From Diogma glabrata (taxonomy: Eukaryota; Arthropoda; Insecta; Diptera; Cylindrotomidae), in contig OY856188.1 in assembly GCA_963693315.1 (NCBI GenBank), positions 158,048,694 to 158,112,693 of the forward strand: a stretch of DNA of 64,000 nt. The letters run 5' to 3'. The translations under genes were made by a program, and so were the position numbers. Positions within the stretch are counted from its first letter, which is position 1. Each line of letters opens with the position of its first letter. Of this stretch, positions 11,613 to 22,689 are shown piece by piece. Below the pieces are notes generated by a model, which was given only the letters and a program-made list of their open reading frames with translations, was not told the DNA's origin and did not search any database.

Positions 11613-12350
11613 TTATGAACCGTCCATAGGACATTTATTTTATACCAAAGACTGTCTAATTCTCGGAGATGTGAACGCGCACCATGATCTTTGGCACTCA
11701 CATCTAAACACTGATCCACGAGGTGAAAGCATTGCTGATCAAATTGACGGCTCCAATTTTGGAGTCCTCAACGAACCACAACCGACAAGGGTAACAAACA
11801 ACTCATACTCTTCTCCAGATATCTCCCTTGCCAGTATGTCACTAATGCCAGTTGCAGAATGGAGAACTGAAATTGCACTGGTTTCAGACCACGTGCCGAT
11901 CATAATCACCTTAAGCCGTTCCATAAATCAAATAAATTCCGAGAAAAAGACATATATTAATTTTAACAAAGCTGACTGGGAAAACTTTACAAATTTTACC
12001 GAACTTGAATTCAGTAAGCAATTTTTACCACTTGACACCCTCTCTTGGGAAAAACAATTCAGAGAAATTCTTAATAAAGCAAGAGCTCGCTACATACCAG
12101 CTGGCAGAATCCAAAAAATAATACCAAACTTTCCACATGAAGCGTGTGTGCTTTCTAATAAGAGATGACATCCGTAAAGCAGATCCAGCCGACTCCAGAA
12201 TTCCGGACCTGAACAAGCAAATTAACAAATTGGTCACTGACCATAAAAGAAACAAATAGAGAGAGTTAGTGAGAGAATCAAACCTGGGTACTAGTAAAAG
12301 TCTTTGGTAGGTCTTTAAGGGCCTAACTCATCCTCGACAACCACAAAATA
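11613..12350 (+). pseudogene. A2 ORF, endonuclease C-terminal part and linker
   Basis: Continues the A2 endonuclease after the B1 insertion. From about 11671 it reads NAHHDLWHSHLNTDPRGESI, followed by RVTNNSYSSPDISL and the catalytic SDH box (VSDHVPIIITL). The open frame ends at 12168 and the linker up to about 12350 is broken by stops. The equivalent junction in A1 (3245-3940) shows what is missing: a few residues replaced by the B1 insertion. Confidence 0.75.
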
Positions 12351-12355
12351 ACTGC

Positions 12356-14311
12356 ATGATCTCCTTCGACGATATTCCCATTGGAAACCACAGGAAATGC
12401 GCAAACAAATTTAACATTCAGTTTACAGAAAAGCAGCGTAAACACGAGAAAGAGACCAGATCAGTGTTGAGACACATGCGCAAACTTAACACTGACAACT
12501 TGGAGGATATTATATTTTCCGAAGAAGAGGTGGAGAATGCAATAAAGAAAATTAAGCCATCAAAAGCTATTGGACCCGACGGCATCTCAGCCATCATGCT
12601 CAAACACATCGGACCCAAAGGTTTGAACTTCCTCACTACTACACTTAATACATCTCTAAATACTCTACAGATACCAAATATCTGGAAAACGGCCAGAATC
12701 AGCCCCATTTTGAAACCAGGAAAACCGGAAGAAAAGGGAGAGTCCTACAGACCAATATCCATTCTTTCATCGGTCGCAAAACTCATCGAAGCACTTCTGC
12801 TCCCTCAGCTGACAAGATCCTGTAATTTGGCGCCACACCAACATGGCTTCCGGCGAGCACACAGTACAACCACCGCGCTACACAGAATACAAAACCAGAT
12901 CAGTGATGGTCGGAATTAAAAACAACCATGCGCTAGAACAATTTCAGTCGCACTTGACCTGTCAAAAGCATTCGACACAGTATCGCACGCTGCTCTATTG
13001 GATGATATCTTCAATACTAACTTGCCAGGTTTAATGAAGCGCTGGTTGTGCAATTACCTCAGAGGTCGCCAAACATATGTTGAGTTCCGTAACAGCAAGT
13101 CCAAAATGAGAGTGCTAAAACAAGGAGTTCCTCAAGGCGGAGTTCTCTCACCGTCATTGTTCAATCTCTACCTAAGCAGTTTGCCTACTCCACCAGAAGG
13201 AATAACTATCACGTCATATGCAGACGACTGCACAGTGCTTGCAACGGGAAATAACCTGCAGCAACTCACAAATATCCTGAATACCTACCTTAATACTCTG
13301 AATGATTGGTTTAAAAACAGAAAACTAAAACTTTCCACTGAAAAGTCCACCTCTACACTTTTCACCACATGGACGAAGGAGGTAAATTCAACACTAAGCA
13401 TCTGCATAGACAACATACTTATTCCTACAGTAAAAAATCCGAGACTGCTGGGTGTAACATTCGACCCACTGCTTAAATTTAATGCTCATGCACAACTAAT
13501 AAACTCAAGTCTGAAAAACAGGAATAACGCATTGAAAGCACTAGCGGGTAGTTCATGGGGCAAAGATAAAAACACGATCTTAACAACGTACAAAGCAATA
13601 GGAAGACCCATTATAAATTATGCTGCACCCATATGGACCCCTCAAGTTGCCAACACTCACTGGAATAAGTTACAAACAACACAAAATGCTGCCTTGCGAA
13701 CCGCAACCGGATGTCACCTGATGGCCCACCGCGATCACCTACACGAGGAAAGTAACATATTGCCGGTCTGTGAACATAATGAAATGCTAACCAAACAATA
13801 TCTGTTGGCCTGTCACAAAGAGCAACATCCTTGCAATGACATCATAACAACAATAGAACCACCCAGAGACATAAGGAAGACAGCGAGATGCTTTCTGCAA
13901 GATATCAGAGAGAGCCAGGTTTCTGGTAACATCGACGAATCTACATATAGAACTGGCTTAAAAACACTCCGCACCAAAACAATCGAAAACGTAATAAAGA
14001 ACTATATTCCAAATCGTGTTCTAAATAGAAAGCCACCAAAAGTCGCTGCCGAAGAGGTCCAATTGCCCCGTAGCACTAGATCCATCCTTGCTCAACTTAG
14101 ATCCGGTTGGTCACGCATTCTAAACAACTACATGAGTAGAATTGATCCTGAAATTATTGACAAGTGTCCCGCATGTGAGGGCACGCCACACGATGTAGAC
14201 CACCTATTCAATCGTCCTGAAAATGAAACAAACTTGACGAAGGAAGATTTGTGGTACCGCCCAAGGGCAGTAGCAGAGTTCCTGAACCTGGACATGGAGC
14301 CGGTGGGTTAG
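12356..14311 (+). pseudogene. A2 ORF, reverse transcriptase and C-terminal zinc motif
   Basis: Two long open frames. 12356-12919 carries RT boxes 0-3: KIKPSKAIGPDGISAIMLK, SYRPISILSSVAKLIEALL and HQHGFRRAHSTTTAL. After a frameshift (about 12915-12960, which also contains the box DLSKAFDTVSHAALL), 12998-14311 (437 residues) carries GVPQGGVLSPSLFNLYL, the catalytic YADD (13217-13228), the thumb, and a C-terminal region ending with C-x2-C-x7-H-x3-H (CPACEGTPHDVDHLF). One frameshift appears to separate these parts. The stop at 14309 is followed almost at once by the (CAA)n tail. Confidence 0.8.
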
Positions 14312-14386
14312 CACCAAAACTGTCGCTACAACAACAACAACAAGGTTATAAAAAATTCTACAATCTTTTTGTTTGCGGACGATGCC

Positions 14387-14498
14387 CAGCAGTCAAATTC
14401 TGTAATTGTGAAGCGGTGAAGTGATAAGTTTTTTAATGAAAAGAAACGAAGAAATTTTTATCACTTCACCGCTTCACAGTTACAGAATTTGGCTGCTG
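14387..14498. mobile_element. Hairpin insertion (about 40-bp inverted arms)
   Basis: CAGCAGTCAAATTCTGTAAT at 14387 is repeated inverted, ending ...GGCTGCTG at 14498; arms run about 40 bp with a 30-bp A-rich centre. It lies three bases after the FADD codons (14372-14383) of element C, and coding similarity resumes directly afterwards (VYYAGDD). CAG/CTG ends recall hAT MITEs, but no 8-bp target duplication is visible. Confidence 0.65.
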
Positions 14499-15400
14499 GT
14501 TTATTATGCTGGGGATGATGTAGAAGAATGTGTTAAAATGATAAATAGTGATTTACAGGATCTGGATATTTGGTTTAAAATGAACAAACTGAAACTAAAC
14601 ACGGATAAAACCAAATGCATGTGCATTAATGGGAAATTGAGCCGTGATGTTGTTATTAATAACCATAAAATTGAAAGTGTAAATAAAATTAAATACTTAG
14701 GAATAATAGTAGATAACCAGTTAAATTTCAAGGATAATCTGGATTGTGTTTGCAAAAAAATTGCAAATAAGTATATTTTTTAAAAAGCGTTCATAAGAAT
14801 ATTTCTATGAAGACAGCAATACATATTTACAATATAATAGTTAAGCCATATTTTTACGCAATAAGCAAATGTTAAGTAGACTACAAAAACTACAGAATAA
14901 AGCAATGGCGTGCCATATTAAAAGCTAAAAAGCTGACCCATATTAATACTATGTTGGAAACATTAAATTGGATAAGTGTGAAGCAATTGATTAATATGAA
15001 TGTATTAATTTTGGTTTTTAAAATCAAAAATGACTTATTACCTAAATAACTAGGTGATAAATTAAAATATGTTAAGGAAGTTCATAGGTATAATCTAAGA
15101 AATAATTTAGACTTTAGCTTGGAGTTTTTTTTAGAAATGATAAGGTCAGGAATATGTTCTTGCATAGAGGTTTAAGAATGTTCAATGAATTACCAAATGA
15201 TGTAAAAAAGGAAAATTCGTTAGTTAAATTTAAGATAAAGTCAAAATTTATTGCAAGCAAAAATTTCATTTATGAAATTTTAAATTTCTTACATATATTG
15301 TATTCATATTATATATATTTTTATTTTTTTTTTTTGTTCCTTTTTATGGATTGTATTAAGAATAGATTACTGATCTAAATAAATAAATAATAATAATAAT

Positions 15401-16437
15401 AATTCTTTTCTAAGTGTAGCGAACAAGTTCCAACATCGAAATTTGTATTCTTTTGTAAAATGTGCAATTAGGGTTGCCACGTGTCCTACTTTCGGTAGGA
15501 CAGTCCTCCTTTGGAGCAAGAATGTCCTACGTCCTACTTTACTATAAAAATGTCCTACTTTAGGCAAACTGTAATACAATATCTTGCACTGAAAAAAATA
15601 GATTTCTCATTTCTCCCCCCAACCTATTTCTCTCAAAAAACGCGTTAGCAAAATAAGTAATCGTGATTGCACTTTTACTTATATTAAATTTGTAACCGAT
15701 TATTTTATTTTATGTCTAAAGGCTAGTAACAATTAAGCAAACAATTTCCATCGCTGTGACATATGTGAATATCTATATGCTTTATTGCACGATTTATTCA
15801 GGTGGTAAACCACAATTGTTTAAATAATTTTGAATTAAATCCATCGTTAAACCTCTGTTTTTTTAAAATAACTTTTGTTAAAAAAATATCTGTTCTTAGT
15901 ATTAGTAATAAAATAAAATGACTGAACGGAATTTTGTTATAAAGTAAAACATTTGGCTACAGAAAGCTAACGATTTTGAAGGAAAATGTAAATATACAAA
16001 ACAGAACTATTTATGAGTAACTGGCTTACAACATAAGTTTATTGATTTTAATGAAAGTGCCAATGAATCAGCAGACGGTATGTTTAGCTGTATTTCTGAG
16101 TCCTTAAAAAGTTTAAATTTAAGTTTTTCGAGTGTTACCGCATTGGAGGCTGATAACATAAATGCGAATTTGTATGCCATTATTCATCATAAATAAATCA
16201 ATTAGCATTACAGAAATAACGCCCTTACATTCATACTTACACCAAACAGAAACCTAATTTTTTTTAAAAAATTTATTTCATAACTGAAAAATGAAGTGGC
16301 ACAAATGCAACGAGTTTTTTAGTTTTAAGACCGTAGGGGTAGTGTGTCCTACTTTGAAACTTTTAAAACGTGGCAACCCTGTGTGCAATACAAAAAATAC
16401 AAATTTCGATAATTCGGTGCAGAAGAAAAGAATTCAC
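15401..16437. mobile_element. TA-family MITE, interrupted by a hAT element
   Basis: Outer arms match the uninterrupted copy at 46771-46914: left TTCTTTTCTAAGTG...ATCGAAATTTGTATTCTTTT up to 15468, right ...AATACAAATTTCGATAATTCGG...AAGAAAAGAATTCACT ending about 16437. The left end abuts the (AAT)n tail of element C. The middle is occupied by the hAT element at 15469-16381. Confidence 0.7.
15469..16381. mobile_element. hAT-superfamily element, non-autonomous (913 bp)
   Basis: Ends are TAGGGTTGCCACGT (15469) and ACGTGGCAACCCTG (to 16381), i.e. a (C/T)AGGGTTGCCACGT terminal inverted repeat. It is flanked by an exact 8-bp duplication TGTGCAAT (15461-15468, 16382-16389), as expected for hAT. The word TGTCCTACTTT occurs several times just inside the left end and once near the right end, like hAT subterminal transposase-binding repeats. 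No transposase is encoded. Confidence 0.85.
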
Positions 16438-16596
16438 TAAAAATTTGCCAATTGTTTGATGATACACGACAGAAAATGAAAATTTCATTAATATAGAAGT
16501 AATTAAATTTAATTGATTTATATCAAAAACTTGTACATCTTGGTATCTAAAACTTTGATTGATTTAAAACCCAAGTATGATAGGTCTTACTCATAC

Positions 16597-16819
16597 CTGT
16601 TATAAACTGATCATTCATTTTCATGTACTTCAAGAAAATACTATAGTGTTCAGGGGTTATTAGTTCTCCTTCATGCGGAATTAATATTTCAATCTGAAAA
16701 GCATATTTTTATATTTTTAGTTCATGAAAGTTTGGTTTTATTTTTACCTGTCCAATGTGATCGGAAAATTCTGAATCGTGTCCTTCATGCATTTTGCTAC
16801 TGTTATTTTGTTGATCCAT
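16597..16819 (-). CDS. Myb/SANT-like (zeste-type) protein, exons 1 and 2
   Basis: Exon 1 is 16748-16819: ATG at 16819, 24 codons starting MDQQNNSSKMHEGHD, ending CAG before GTAAAA. A 54-bp intron ends TTTTCAG. Exon 2 is 16597-16693 (IEILIPHEGELITPEHYSIF... to ...FIT) and ends before GTATGA. It continues in phase into exon 3 at 4423-4571, 12 kb away. FLKYMKMNDQFIT resembles helix 1 of zeste-type Myb/SANT domains. Phase agreement at both junctions and the open frame across three exons support a real gene. The N-terminal 24 residues are polar and likely disordered. An alternative is that further exons lie in the long intron, but none was seen. Confidence 0.7.
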
Positions 16820-17499
16820 TTAAACAACTTTTACTTGTGTATTTTAATGATTACCTAAATTATAACAAACCAACTGTTACTTTGTAGTTAAATTAAATAC
16901 GAATTTGAATTGAGTTTGATTCCTGTTTTTTCATTAATATTGACATTTCACATTGGATATCCAATCCGAAAATATTTATATTTTTAATTTTCAAAATAAC
17001 AGTTTCAAAACACTAAACAAATCAACCACAAGAAATTATTTATTTGAATAAACCGAAATAGTCAACAAAATACAGTAATATGCGAATCCCTTTACACAAA
17101 CAGTTATCATATTTTACACGTAGTATTTCAGTAATTTTGTAAATCAGAAATTGTTGAAATTTTTGCTTTGGTACAAATTTGTAGCAAGACCTTTTTTCCA
17201 GAAAAAACTTGATATTTGTGATCAGCTGATTTGGATTTCGAAAACTTGAAAAAATTGTTATTTCTTGCAAATCAAGATTGTTTTGCGTTGTCTTTAAGTT
17301 GTGTTTTACTATATTTGCATTATTATTATTTTTACAATAAATTTTAATAGATAATTACTGATTTCTAATTATCGTTTGACAGATTCCATGTAGCAATGCA
17401 ACGATTTGAAGTTTAAAGAAAAACTCTATGGGACGACCAAAACATATTCAAAGTAATGTCTTAAGCTGGTCTCCACTAAGCGCGAGCTACGACATCTCT
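16820..17499. other. Upstream region of the Myb/SANT gene
   Basis: About 0.7 kb of A/T-rich DNA without coding sequence, containing the presumptive promoter of the minus-strand gene. Bases about 17255-17370 (words TTGCAAATCAAGATTGTTTTG and AATTACTGATTTCTAATTAT) recur at about 34905-35020, inside the MITE at 34598-35181, so part is repeat-derived. Confidence 0.45.
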
Positions 17500-18080
17500 A
17501 GTCGCGTTTTATCTCCGAACTGGCTGTCTAGGACAGAGAAAAATATTGGTAAAATACAGGGAGATTTTTAGAACTAAATTGTAGCTAACTTCAAGTGAAT
17601 ATTTTGACAATCGCCATTATTTTTTGTTTATACTTGTGTTGTATTTGTTTATTTCATGAAGAGCCATATATTTTATATTTAAACGACGAGATTCGAACTA
17701 AAAAAAAAAATTAAATTAAAGATTAAATTTAATTTTTTGTTTTGTACGTATATACGTATGTATATATGTAATGTTTTTGACATCTAAAAATAAACATACA
17801 TGAAGATAGTGTTAATTTCAAAAATAGTACTAAAAATGTCCCATTGTTTATTTCCCTCACCTGTTCTGAACTGCTCTCGATAAAACACAAGATTTGTTGC
17901 GAACTGGTAAAAATAAATTTAATTTGCCAATTTATTTTAAAGAGATTAATTAAAATGGATGGATAAACGATAAATATTTAATATTTATGCAATCAAAATT
18001 GAAATAATTTTAATTTGAACGAAAAAATATAAATAAAACAATCGCTGTCCCGGACAGTTGTCCGAAGAAAAAACGCGACT
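17500..18080. mobile_element. MITE-like inverted-repeat element
   Basis: AGTCGCGTTTTATCTCCGAA at 17500 is matched inverted near 18036-18080 (TTCGGACAACTGTC and AAGTCGCGTTTTTTCTTCGG read on the minus strand). Arms are about 45 bp with mismatches. The interior has no coding sequence. Its right end directly abuts the GGGGTCGATTC terminus of another repeat at 18085. Target duplication not identified. Confidence 0.5.
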
Positions 18081-18084
18081 TCTA

Positions 18085-18330
18085 GGGGTCGATTCTGATC
18101 GGTTTTGACAACTATTATTTATAACTTGGTTAAAATCAGGTTAAAATGAAATTTGTCTTTACTTGATTCGCACAACACTAAAACTAAACGAAAAACGTTT
18201 GTCTGAAATAATTTCATACAATTTAAATATTTTGAAGTTTGGATATTTAATAAATTTTGTTTGGCTTTATTTGATATTAAATCAAATTATTTAATTTATT
18301 AATAATAATATTAAATATTAATAATAAAAA
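18085..18330 (+). repeat. 5' end of repeat family X (GGGGTCGATTC terminus)
   Basis: Starts GGGGTCGATTCTGATCGGTT and continues with ACTAAACGAAAAACG and GTCTGAAATAAT. It matches the arm at 30718-31000 of the large hairpin element. Only this end is present here. Confidence 0.6.
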
Positions 18331-18377
18331 TTTATTAAAAATATATTTTGAAATTATTTTTCAGTAATTTTTTGTTG

Positions 18378-18545
18378 TAGAATTACATACGAAACTTTTG
18401 ATATATTAACAGATGAAGAGGTACGACAAAGGCTTAAAGCATACTCGGACTAGCCAACTTATTCTCAGGTTTATGTAAAAGGAGAATTAATTGGTGGTCT
18501 TATTCTAAAATGAAAAAGCAATCGGGATTTATTGTTCTCAAAAGT
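18378..18545 (+). pseudogene. Monothiol glutaredoxin (Grx3/PICOT-like) exon, degenerate
   Basis: Following an acceptor-like TTGTTGTAG, the plus strand reads TFDILTDEEVRQRLKAYSD, stop (TAG), then PTYSQVYVKGELIGG. In monothiol glutaredoxins the same segment has Trp at the stop position (S-x-W-P-T-x-P-Q), so TGG has become TAG. After GGL the frame is disturbed by small deletions, but MKKQSG follows as expected. The segment covers the C-terminal half of a glutaredoxin domain, after the CGFS active site, which is not present here. The rest of the gene is absent, so this is an isolated broken exon. Confidence 0.65.
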
Positions 18546-18606
18546 ATTTGCATTTTTTAATGTGCATATTTTACTTGAAAAAAAAAATATAAAATTTAAT
18601 TTATAA

Positions 18607-19690
18607 TTATGTTTGAACTTTCATTTGATTTGAACTTTCATTTGAACTTTCAACAATGGTATCGCGTATTTTTGATTTTTCATATCCTAACAACTCAATT
18701 TTCTCTACTTGTTCAGACACAAAATCCACTTTTCTTTAAAGTAATCTTTCGCACCAGCTACATCCTTAAAACAAATAAAATAATTTAAAACTTATACTAG
18801 TTTCCCACCGTAGCAATTTGCTAGCTAGTATAGTTTAATAAAGTATAATAGCAACGGTGTGAAAGCAAACTATCACAACATTTATTTTAAATTTGCTATT
18901 TTCATTTGCTAGCTAGTAAATATACTTATCAAACAAAGTATAATATCGACGGTGTGAAACGTAATTATAATTTTATAGGTGAAATGTCATTTTATGGAAT
19001 TTGTAAACATTGTGTTTTCTTGCGATTTTTAGCTTGTAAGATTCATTTCTGATATTTAATAAATTAAAGTGTATGTATTAATTGTTGATTATGATATGGA
19101 TATGTTTAGTATAGCATTATAAAGAAATAGGACATGAAAAACGTAGTCAACGTAGACGTTTGGTTTTCGTGAGAGAATTATTTAAAAAAGACGTTATAAA
19201 ATAAAACTTATATGTATTTTATGCTGTTCAAAAACAATGGCAGGGCTGGTCTAAATCTAGTTTGATTTTCTCTGGGTTGTAAATTTCATTTTAAAAACTA
19301 TAACGCTAATATCAAATATAAAATTGACAGTACGGTATTTTGATATATCAATTTTATTCTAGTGTCAAGTTAGGTTTGGTTTCCCACCGAAACATTATCT
19401 TAATATAATATGAACGGTGAGAAATCAAACTAATATCAAATATTTGCTATACTACATAGTAAATTTCTGCGGTGGAAAACTAGTATAAATAGCTCATAAA
19501 ACTACCTTTTCAGCATAATATCCAGTTCCAATATCTATGATTACATTATCAATTTGTTTTATTACCCGTGTTCCTTTTAGGGAAACTTGCTACCCGAACC
19601 GATTTTTAAATGGAACGACTTAAATGTGAGGTGTATTAGATTTTTGATCTACTACAACTCAAATTCTTTCTTACCACACGTTTCCGACAT
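18607..19690 (-). pseudogene. Prefoldin subunit 5-like gene fragment, broken
   Basis: Minus strand. ATG at 19690 starts MSETCG, then stops appear. At about 19580-19506 the frame reads IKQIDNVIIDIGTGYYAEK, which is the conserved beta-hairpin of prefoldin 5, ending before GTAGTT. A second exon from 18764 (after TTTTAAG) reads DVAGAKDYFK and, after a one-base deletion, KVDFVSEQVEKIE...SKIRDTIVE, to a stop at 18607-18609. The joint AEK/DV is exactly in phase, so an ancestral intron is kept and this is not a processed copy. Missing are most of the N-terminal coiled coil; the one-base deletion and stops make it non-functional. The intron holds a TIR element (18795-19495). Confidence 0.65.
18795..19495. 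mobile_element. TIR element within the prefoldin-like intron
   Basis: TACTAGTTTCCCACCGTAGC starts at 18795 and the inverse of TACTAGTTTTCCACCGCAGA ends at 19495, with TA on both sides. The word ACGGTG(T/A)GAAA recurs near both ends. An interior plus-strand stretch at about 19122-19200 reads KRSQRRRLVFVRELF, which resembles the start of PIF/Harbinger transposases, but the frame is short. Superfamily therefore uncertain. Confidence 0.55.
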
Positions 19691-20767
19691 TTTTTTTTGA
19701 CAATTTTGAAAAACAATATTGCTAAACAACGTAAAAGAAAATTATTAGTTTGACAAAATTTTAAGTTTAAATTTTATTTTGAGTTTGTTAAATTTAAGAA
19801 AATCAATTAAATATTAAAAAATTTCTGAAAATTAAAATTATGATTCATGCAAAATATAAACAATTAAAGAAAGCTGGACAGAAATATGAAATTTAGGATA
19901 GAAATTCTAAATTTGTATAAGCATTTGGGCAAACATATTTGAAATTATTCTCTAAACTGACAAAAACTCTGGCGGTGAATAGAAGCGTAAGTTTCTCACG
20001 TAACTTTACCATCATTTGATACCCATCAAACAATTTTACGTACGTACCCAAAAGTATACGATTTTTGCACGGAATTCCATACCCATTTTTCATTTTTAGA
20101 TGAGAATGTATATGTGTTACGTAAAATTTAGTTTAGTTTAGTTTTAGTTTTCCAAAAGTGTCTGGTAAAATTTATATTTGTTTGTGCGGTTTACATAAAT
20201 GAAAATGTCAGTGGTATTTTTACAAAAAATAAAAGAAGAAATGGATGATTTAATATTTTTTCGAACGTATATATATGTGTTACGTTAAAATCAAAATGTA
20301 TGTCCCTATAGGGTTAACTTGAAATCGAAATTTAGTACAAAAGTAAAGGAAAATGTGGTAAATGGAACATACTTATTTTTCCGGGAACATACATACGCCC
20401 GCGGTTAGTGGAACCATTGATTAAGTATTATAAGATAATATTAGTATGAATTACAACAATAAAAATTATTTGCCGTTGTTCTAATATATTACAAAAAAAG
20501 AGTATCACTAGTTTAAAAACATCTTTATGATGGAACAGGCTGAATAATTGTAAAACTATGATGCGAAAACGAAATAAAAAACATTTTATTTTTTTTATGC
20601 TCAAAATTTACCAACACTTTGATAAAATACCATATAAAAATCATAAACTTTATTTACAATATCTTCTCTTTTTTTCACAACCAAATTAAAAACCCTATCT
20701 CTCTCACCCTAAGGAACAAATTTTCAACAACAAAAACAAACGACTTGTAACTAAAATATTGAACTTT

Positions 20768-20799
<32 letters not shown>

Positions 20800-20990
20800 C
20801 GTTGAAAGAACGATGGAGTAAAGACGTATTTTCAATTAATGTGTGCTCAAATTAGTATAATTGTTAATTCAATTTCTAAAATTAAATATAAAACTATAGT
20901 TGATGATACTTCGTTTTTCTATTATCTTTAGTGTTGTGATTAAATAGAAATTAGTGTATAAACTTTAAAAGAAGTACAATTTAATTTATA
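19691..20990. other. A/T-rich stretch, no gene recognised
   Basis: Contains a 66-codon minus-strand open frame at 19893-20093 of unknown meaning, the near repeat GTATATGTGTTACGT at about 20110 and 20270, and a run of about 30 T at 20769-20799 that could be the tail of an unrecognised minus-strand retroposon. Nothing else can be supported. Confidence 0.4.
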
Positions 20991-21513
20991 TTAAATCTAA
21001 AAACAAATGTAACGGTGTGACAAGTGTGATCATTTCATTTAAGTTAATTATACACAGAAATAATTAACATTTGATTAATTTAAATATAACGGTTCTATGC
21101 ATATAAACATTTATGTGGTCATGTCCTTGTTTTTTGTTTTGTTTCTTCAATTTTATCAGATGTTTTTGATATTTTAAACATTTAAACTGAGCAATAGTTT
21201 TCAACCAAACTTTAGATTCTCAACTAAAATAAAATATACAGTGAAAAAATATACAGAATACTGTTATTAATAATAAATTATAATTTTGTTCTTTTGCTTT
21301 AAAAAGGACCGAGTATGTGGTAAATCTTTGTAATATTTGGAAAATTTGTTGATTTTTCTTTGCAGCTGAATTTGTAATCTGCTACTTTATCTAAGATATC
21401 AGTATGTTACGATCATGGTGGTGATCTAACTAACTAAAAATGAGAAACGGCCAAGGCCAGACAATCTTGTTTGTCATGCTTGCTTACAATTAATTGATCT
21501 TGACAAACCATGA

Positions 21514-22689
21514 ATGAAATGTAATGAATGTCTTGCGTCGTTTGAACTTGGGTGTATTTCAATATCTTCCGATCAATATAGATATTTTATAACGAACAAA
21601 ATTTCATGGTGTTGCCCAAAATGCTACTATGAAAAATCGTCTTCTACAAATAAGGTTGTTTGTGCACTTTCCGAAGGTGTAGAGGAATTGAAATCTAACC
21701 TTCAAAGTGTTCTTAAAAATGTTAATGAAATCTCAGCTCGAGTGGCTGGAATTCACCAAGAAATGATTGCTCGTGTAGAAGACGTTCAAAAATGCTTTAA
21801 TGCCGCTCATAAACGCATAAATTTGATAGAATCTGAAAACTTGTCAAACTATATAAGGATACATGGAATATGCAATATTTATAAAGAAGATCAAGGCATG
21901 CTAAGACTACTACTTAATGATATGCTTGGAGTATTAAATATTAAGTTATGCGACACTCAATTTGCGATATCACGGAACAAAACAACTCATGAAATAATGT
22001 ATGTCATTTATGACAAACCTTTGTTGAAGCTTATTTTTGAAAATTATGCTTTACTTTTAGCCAGTGACGCAAATATACATGAATTTTTCTTCAAATCATT
22101 AGTTTCCGTAAAACTTGATCAAATGGGCGCTACATCTAATAAAATATCAATATCCTTCGAATCAGAGAACAATAGATTAAAAAAACGACTGGAATTTCTT
22201 GAACAGCAATCTTTAGCAAAAGACATTAAAATAACCGGTATTTCCTTTCGGATTGATGAAACATATGACAAGCCACAATCAATATTCATCAAAATCTCAG
22301 AACAACTCAAAGTTTGTATTTCTATAGCTGATTTCTCTATCCGGCGAATAAAGCAAACACCAATAGTTATCGTAACGTTTCGTGATAAAAGTTTACGAGA
22401 TACGTTGTTTTATAAATACATATCAATTGTCAAGAACTCAAAATCAGCTGGCATTTCTATTCATCAACAAGATGTCTTACAATCGTCATCAAATAAGATC
22501 ATGTTTAATGAACATCTATCTGAATCCGCAAGACTTATTTATAGTGCTGTACGTGCTTCAAAAAAATTGAATAAAATACACTCATTCTCTGTGCGAGGCG
22601 GAAAAGTGGTAGTAAAAGTTTGTCCTAACGCTGACTGGCTATTTATTCAGTCACTGGAAGATCTACACTTCTTACTAAATAGCGATTAG
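21514..22689 (+). pseudogene. Element F ORF1 protein
   Basis: 391 residues from ATG 21514. A TGA at 21511 immediately before it separates it from an upstream same-frame stretch (from about 21442) with KRPRPDNLVCHACLQLID. Together these make a PHD-type cluster: CHAC upstream, then CNEC, C and CCPKCYY in the ORF. Residues 60-115 form a coiled coil. Two RNA-binding-like segments follow (about 115-200 and 230-345, motifs IRIHGI and IKITGISF), as in ORF1 proteins of CR1-type elements. The protein would bind element RNA. Without readthrough or repair of the TGA, the first zinc-binding residues are lost. Confidence 0.7.

Larger units (their letters stand above)
8701..14339 (+). mobile_element. Family A non-LTR retrotransposon, copy A2 (nearly full, interrupted by B1)
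   Basis: The boundaries are exact: an 11-bp target duplication ACAAGGTTATA lies at 8690-8700 and 14340-14350. The element ends in a (CAA)n tail at 14325-14339. The reading order is a short N-terminal leader with a 2A-like motif, a PHD-type cysteine cluster, AP-type endonuclease, reverse transcriptase, and a C-terminal C-x2-C zinc motif. The 3' simple-repeat tail and C-terminal zinc region suggest the LOA/I group, though Jockey-type naming is possible. It sits in element C between its RT boxes GVPQGS and FADD. Retrotransposon B1 (9481-11612) is inserted in its endonuclease. Confidence 0.85.
4665..15402 (+). pseudogene. Family C non-LTR retrotransposon, decayed and heavily interrupted
   Basis: Relative of element D (55640-60016). 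Pieces in order: end of the endonuclease (about 4667-4907, with ICGDMNINWLSNDIN and a final LIDYVLVND), linker (7319-8120), RT core (8130-8700, with SGFRRHHSCEF, DLSRAFETIDRD and GVPQGSTLG), RT catalytic FADD (14372-14383) and thumb/C-terminal region (14499-15290, with YLGIIVDNQLNF). It ends in an A/T-rich 3' region and an (AAT)n tail near 15380-15402. It has multiple stops. It is split by three insertions: a CACTA-like element (4908-7318), retrotransposon A2 (8701-14339) and a hairpin (14387-14498). The 5' half is absent. It lies antisense inside intron 2 of the Myb/SANT gene. Confidence 0.8.

Noticed and set aside
20769..20799. Poly(T) run as a retroposon tail
   Set aside because: No element sequence could be recognised beside it.
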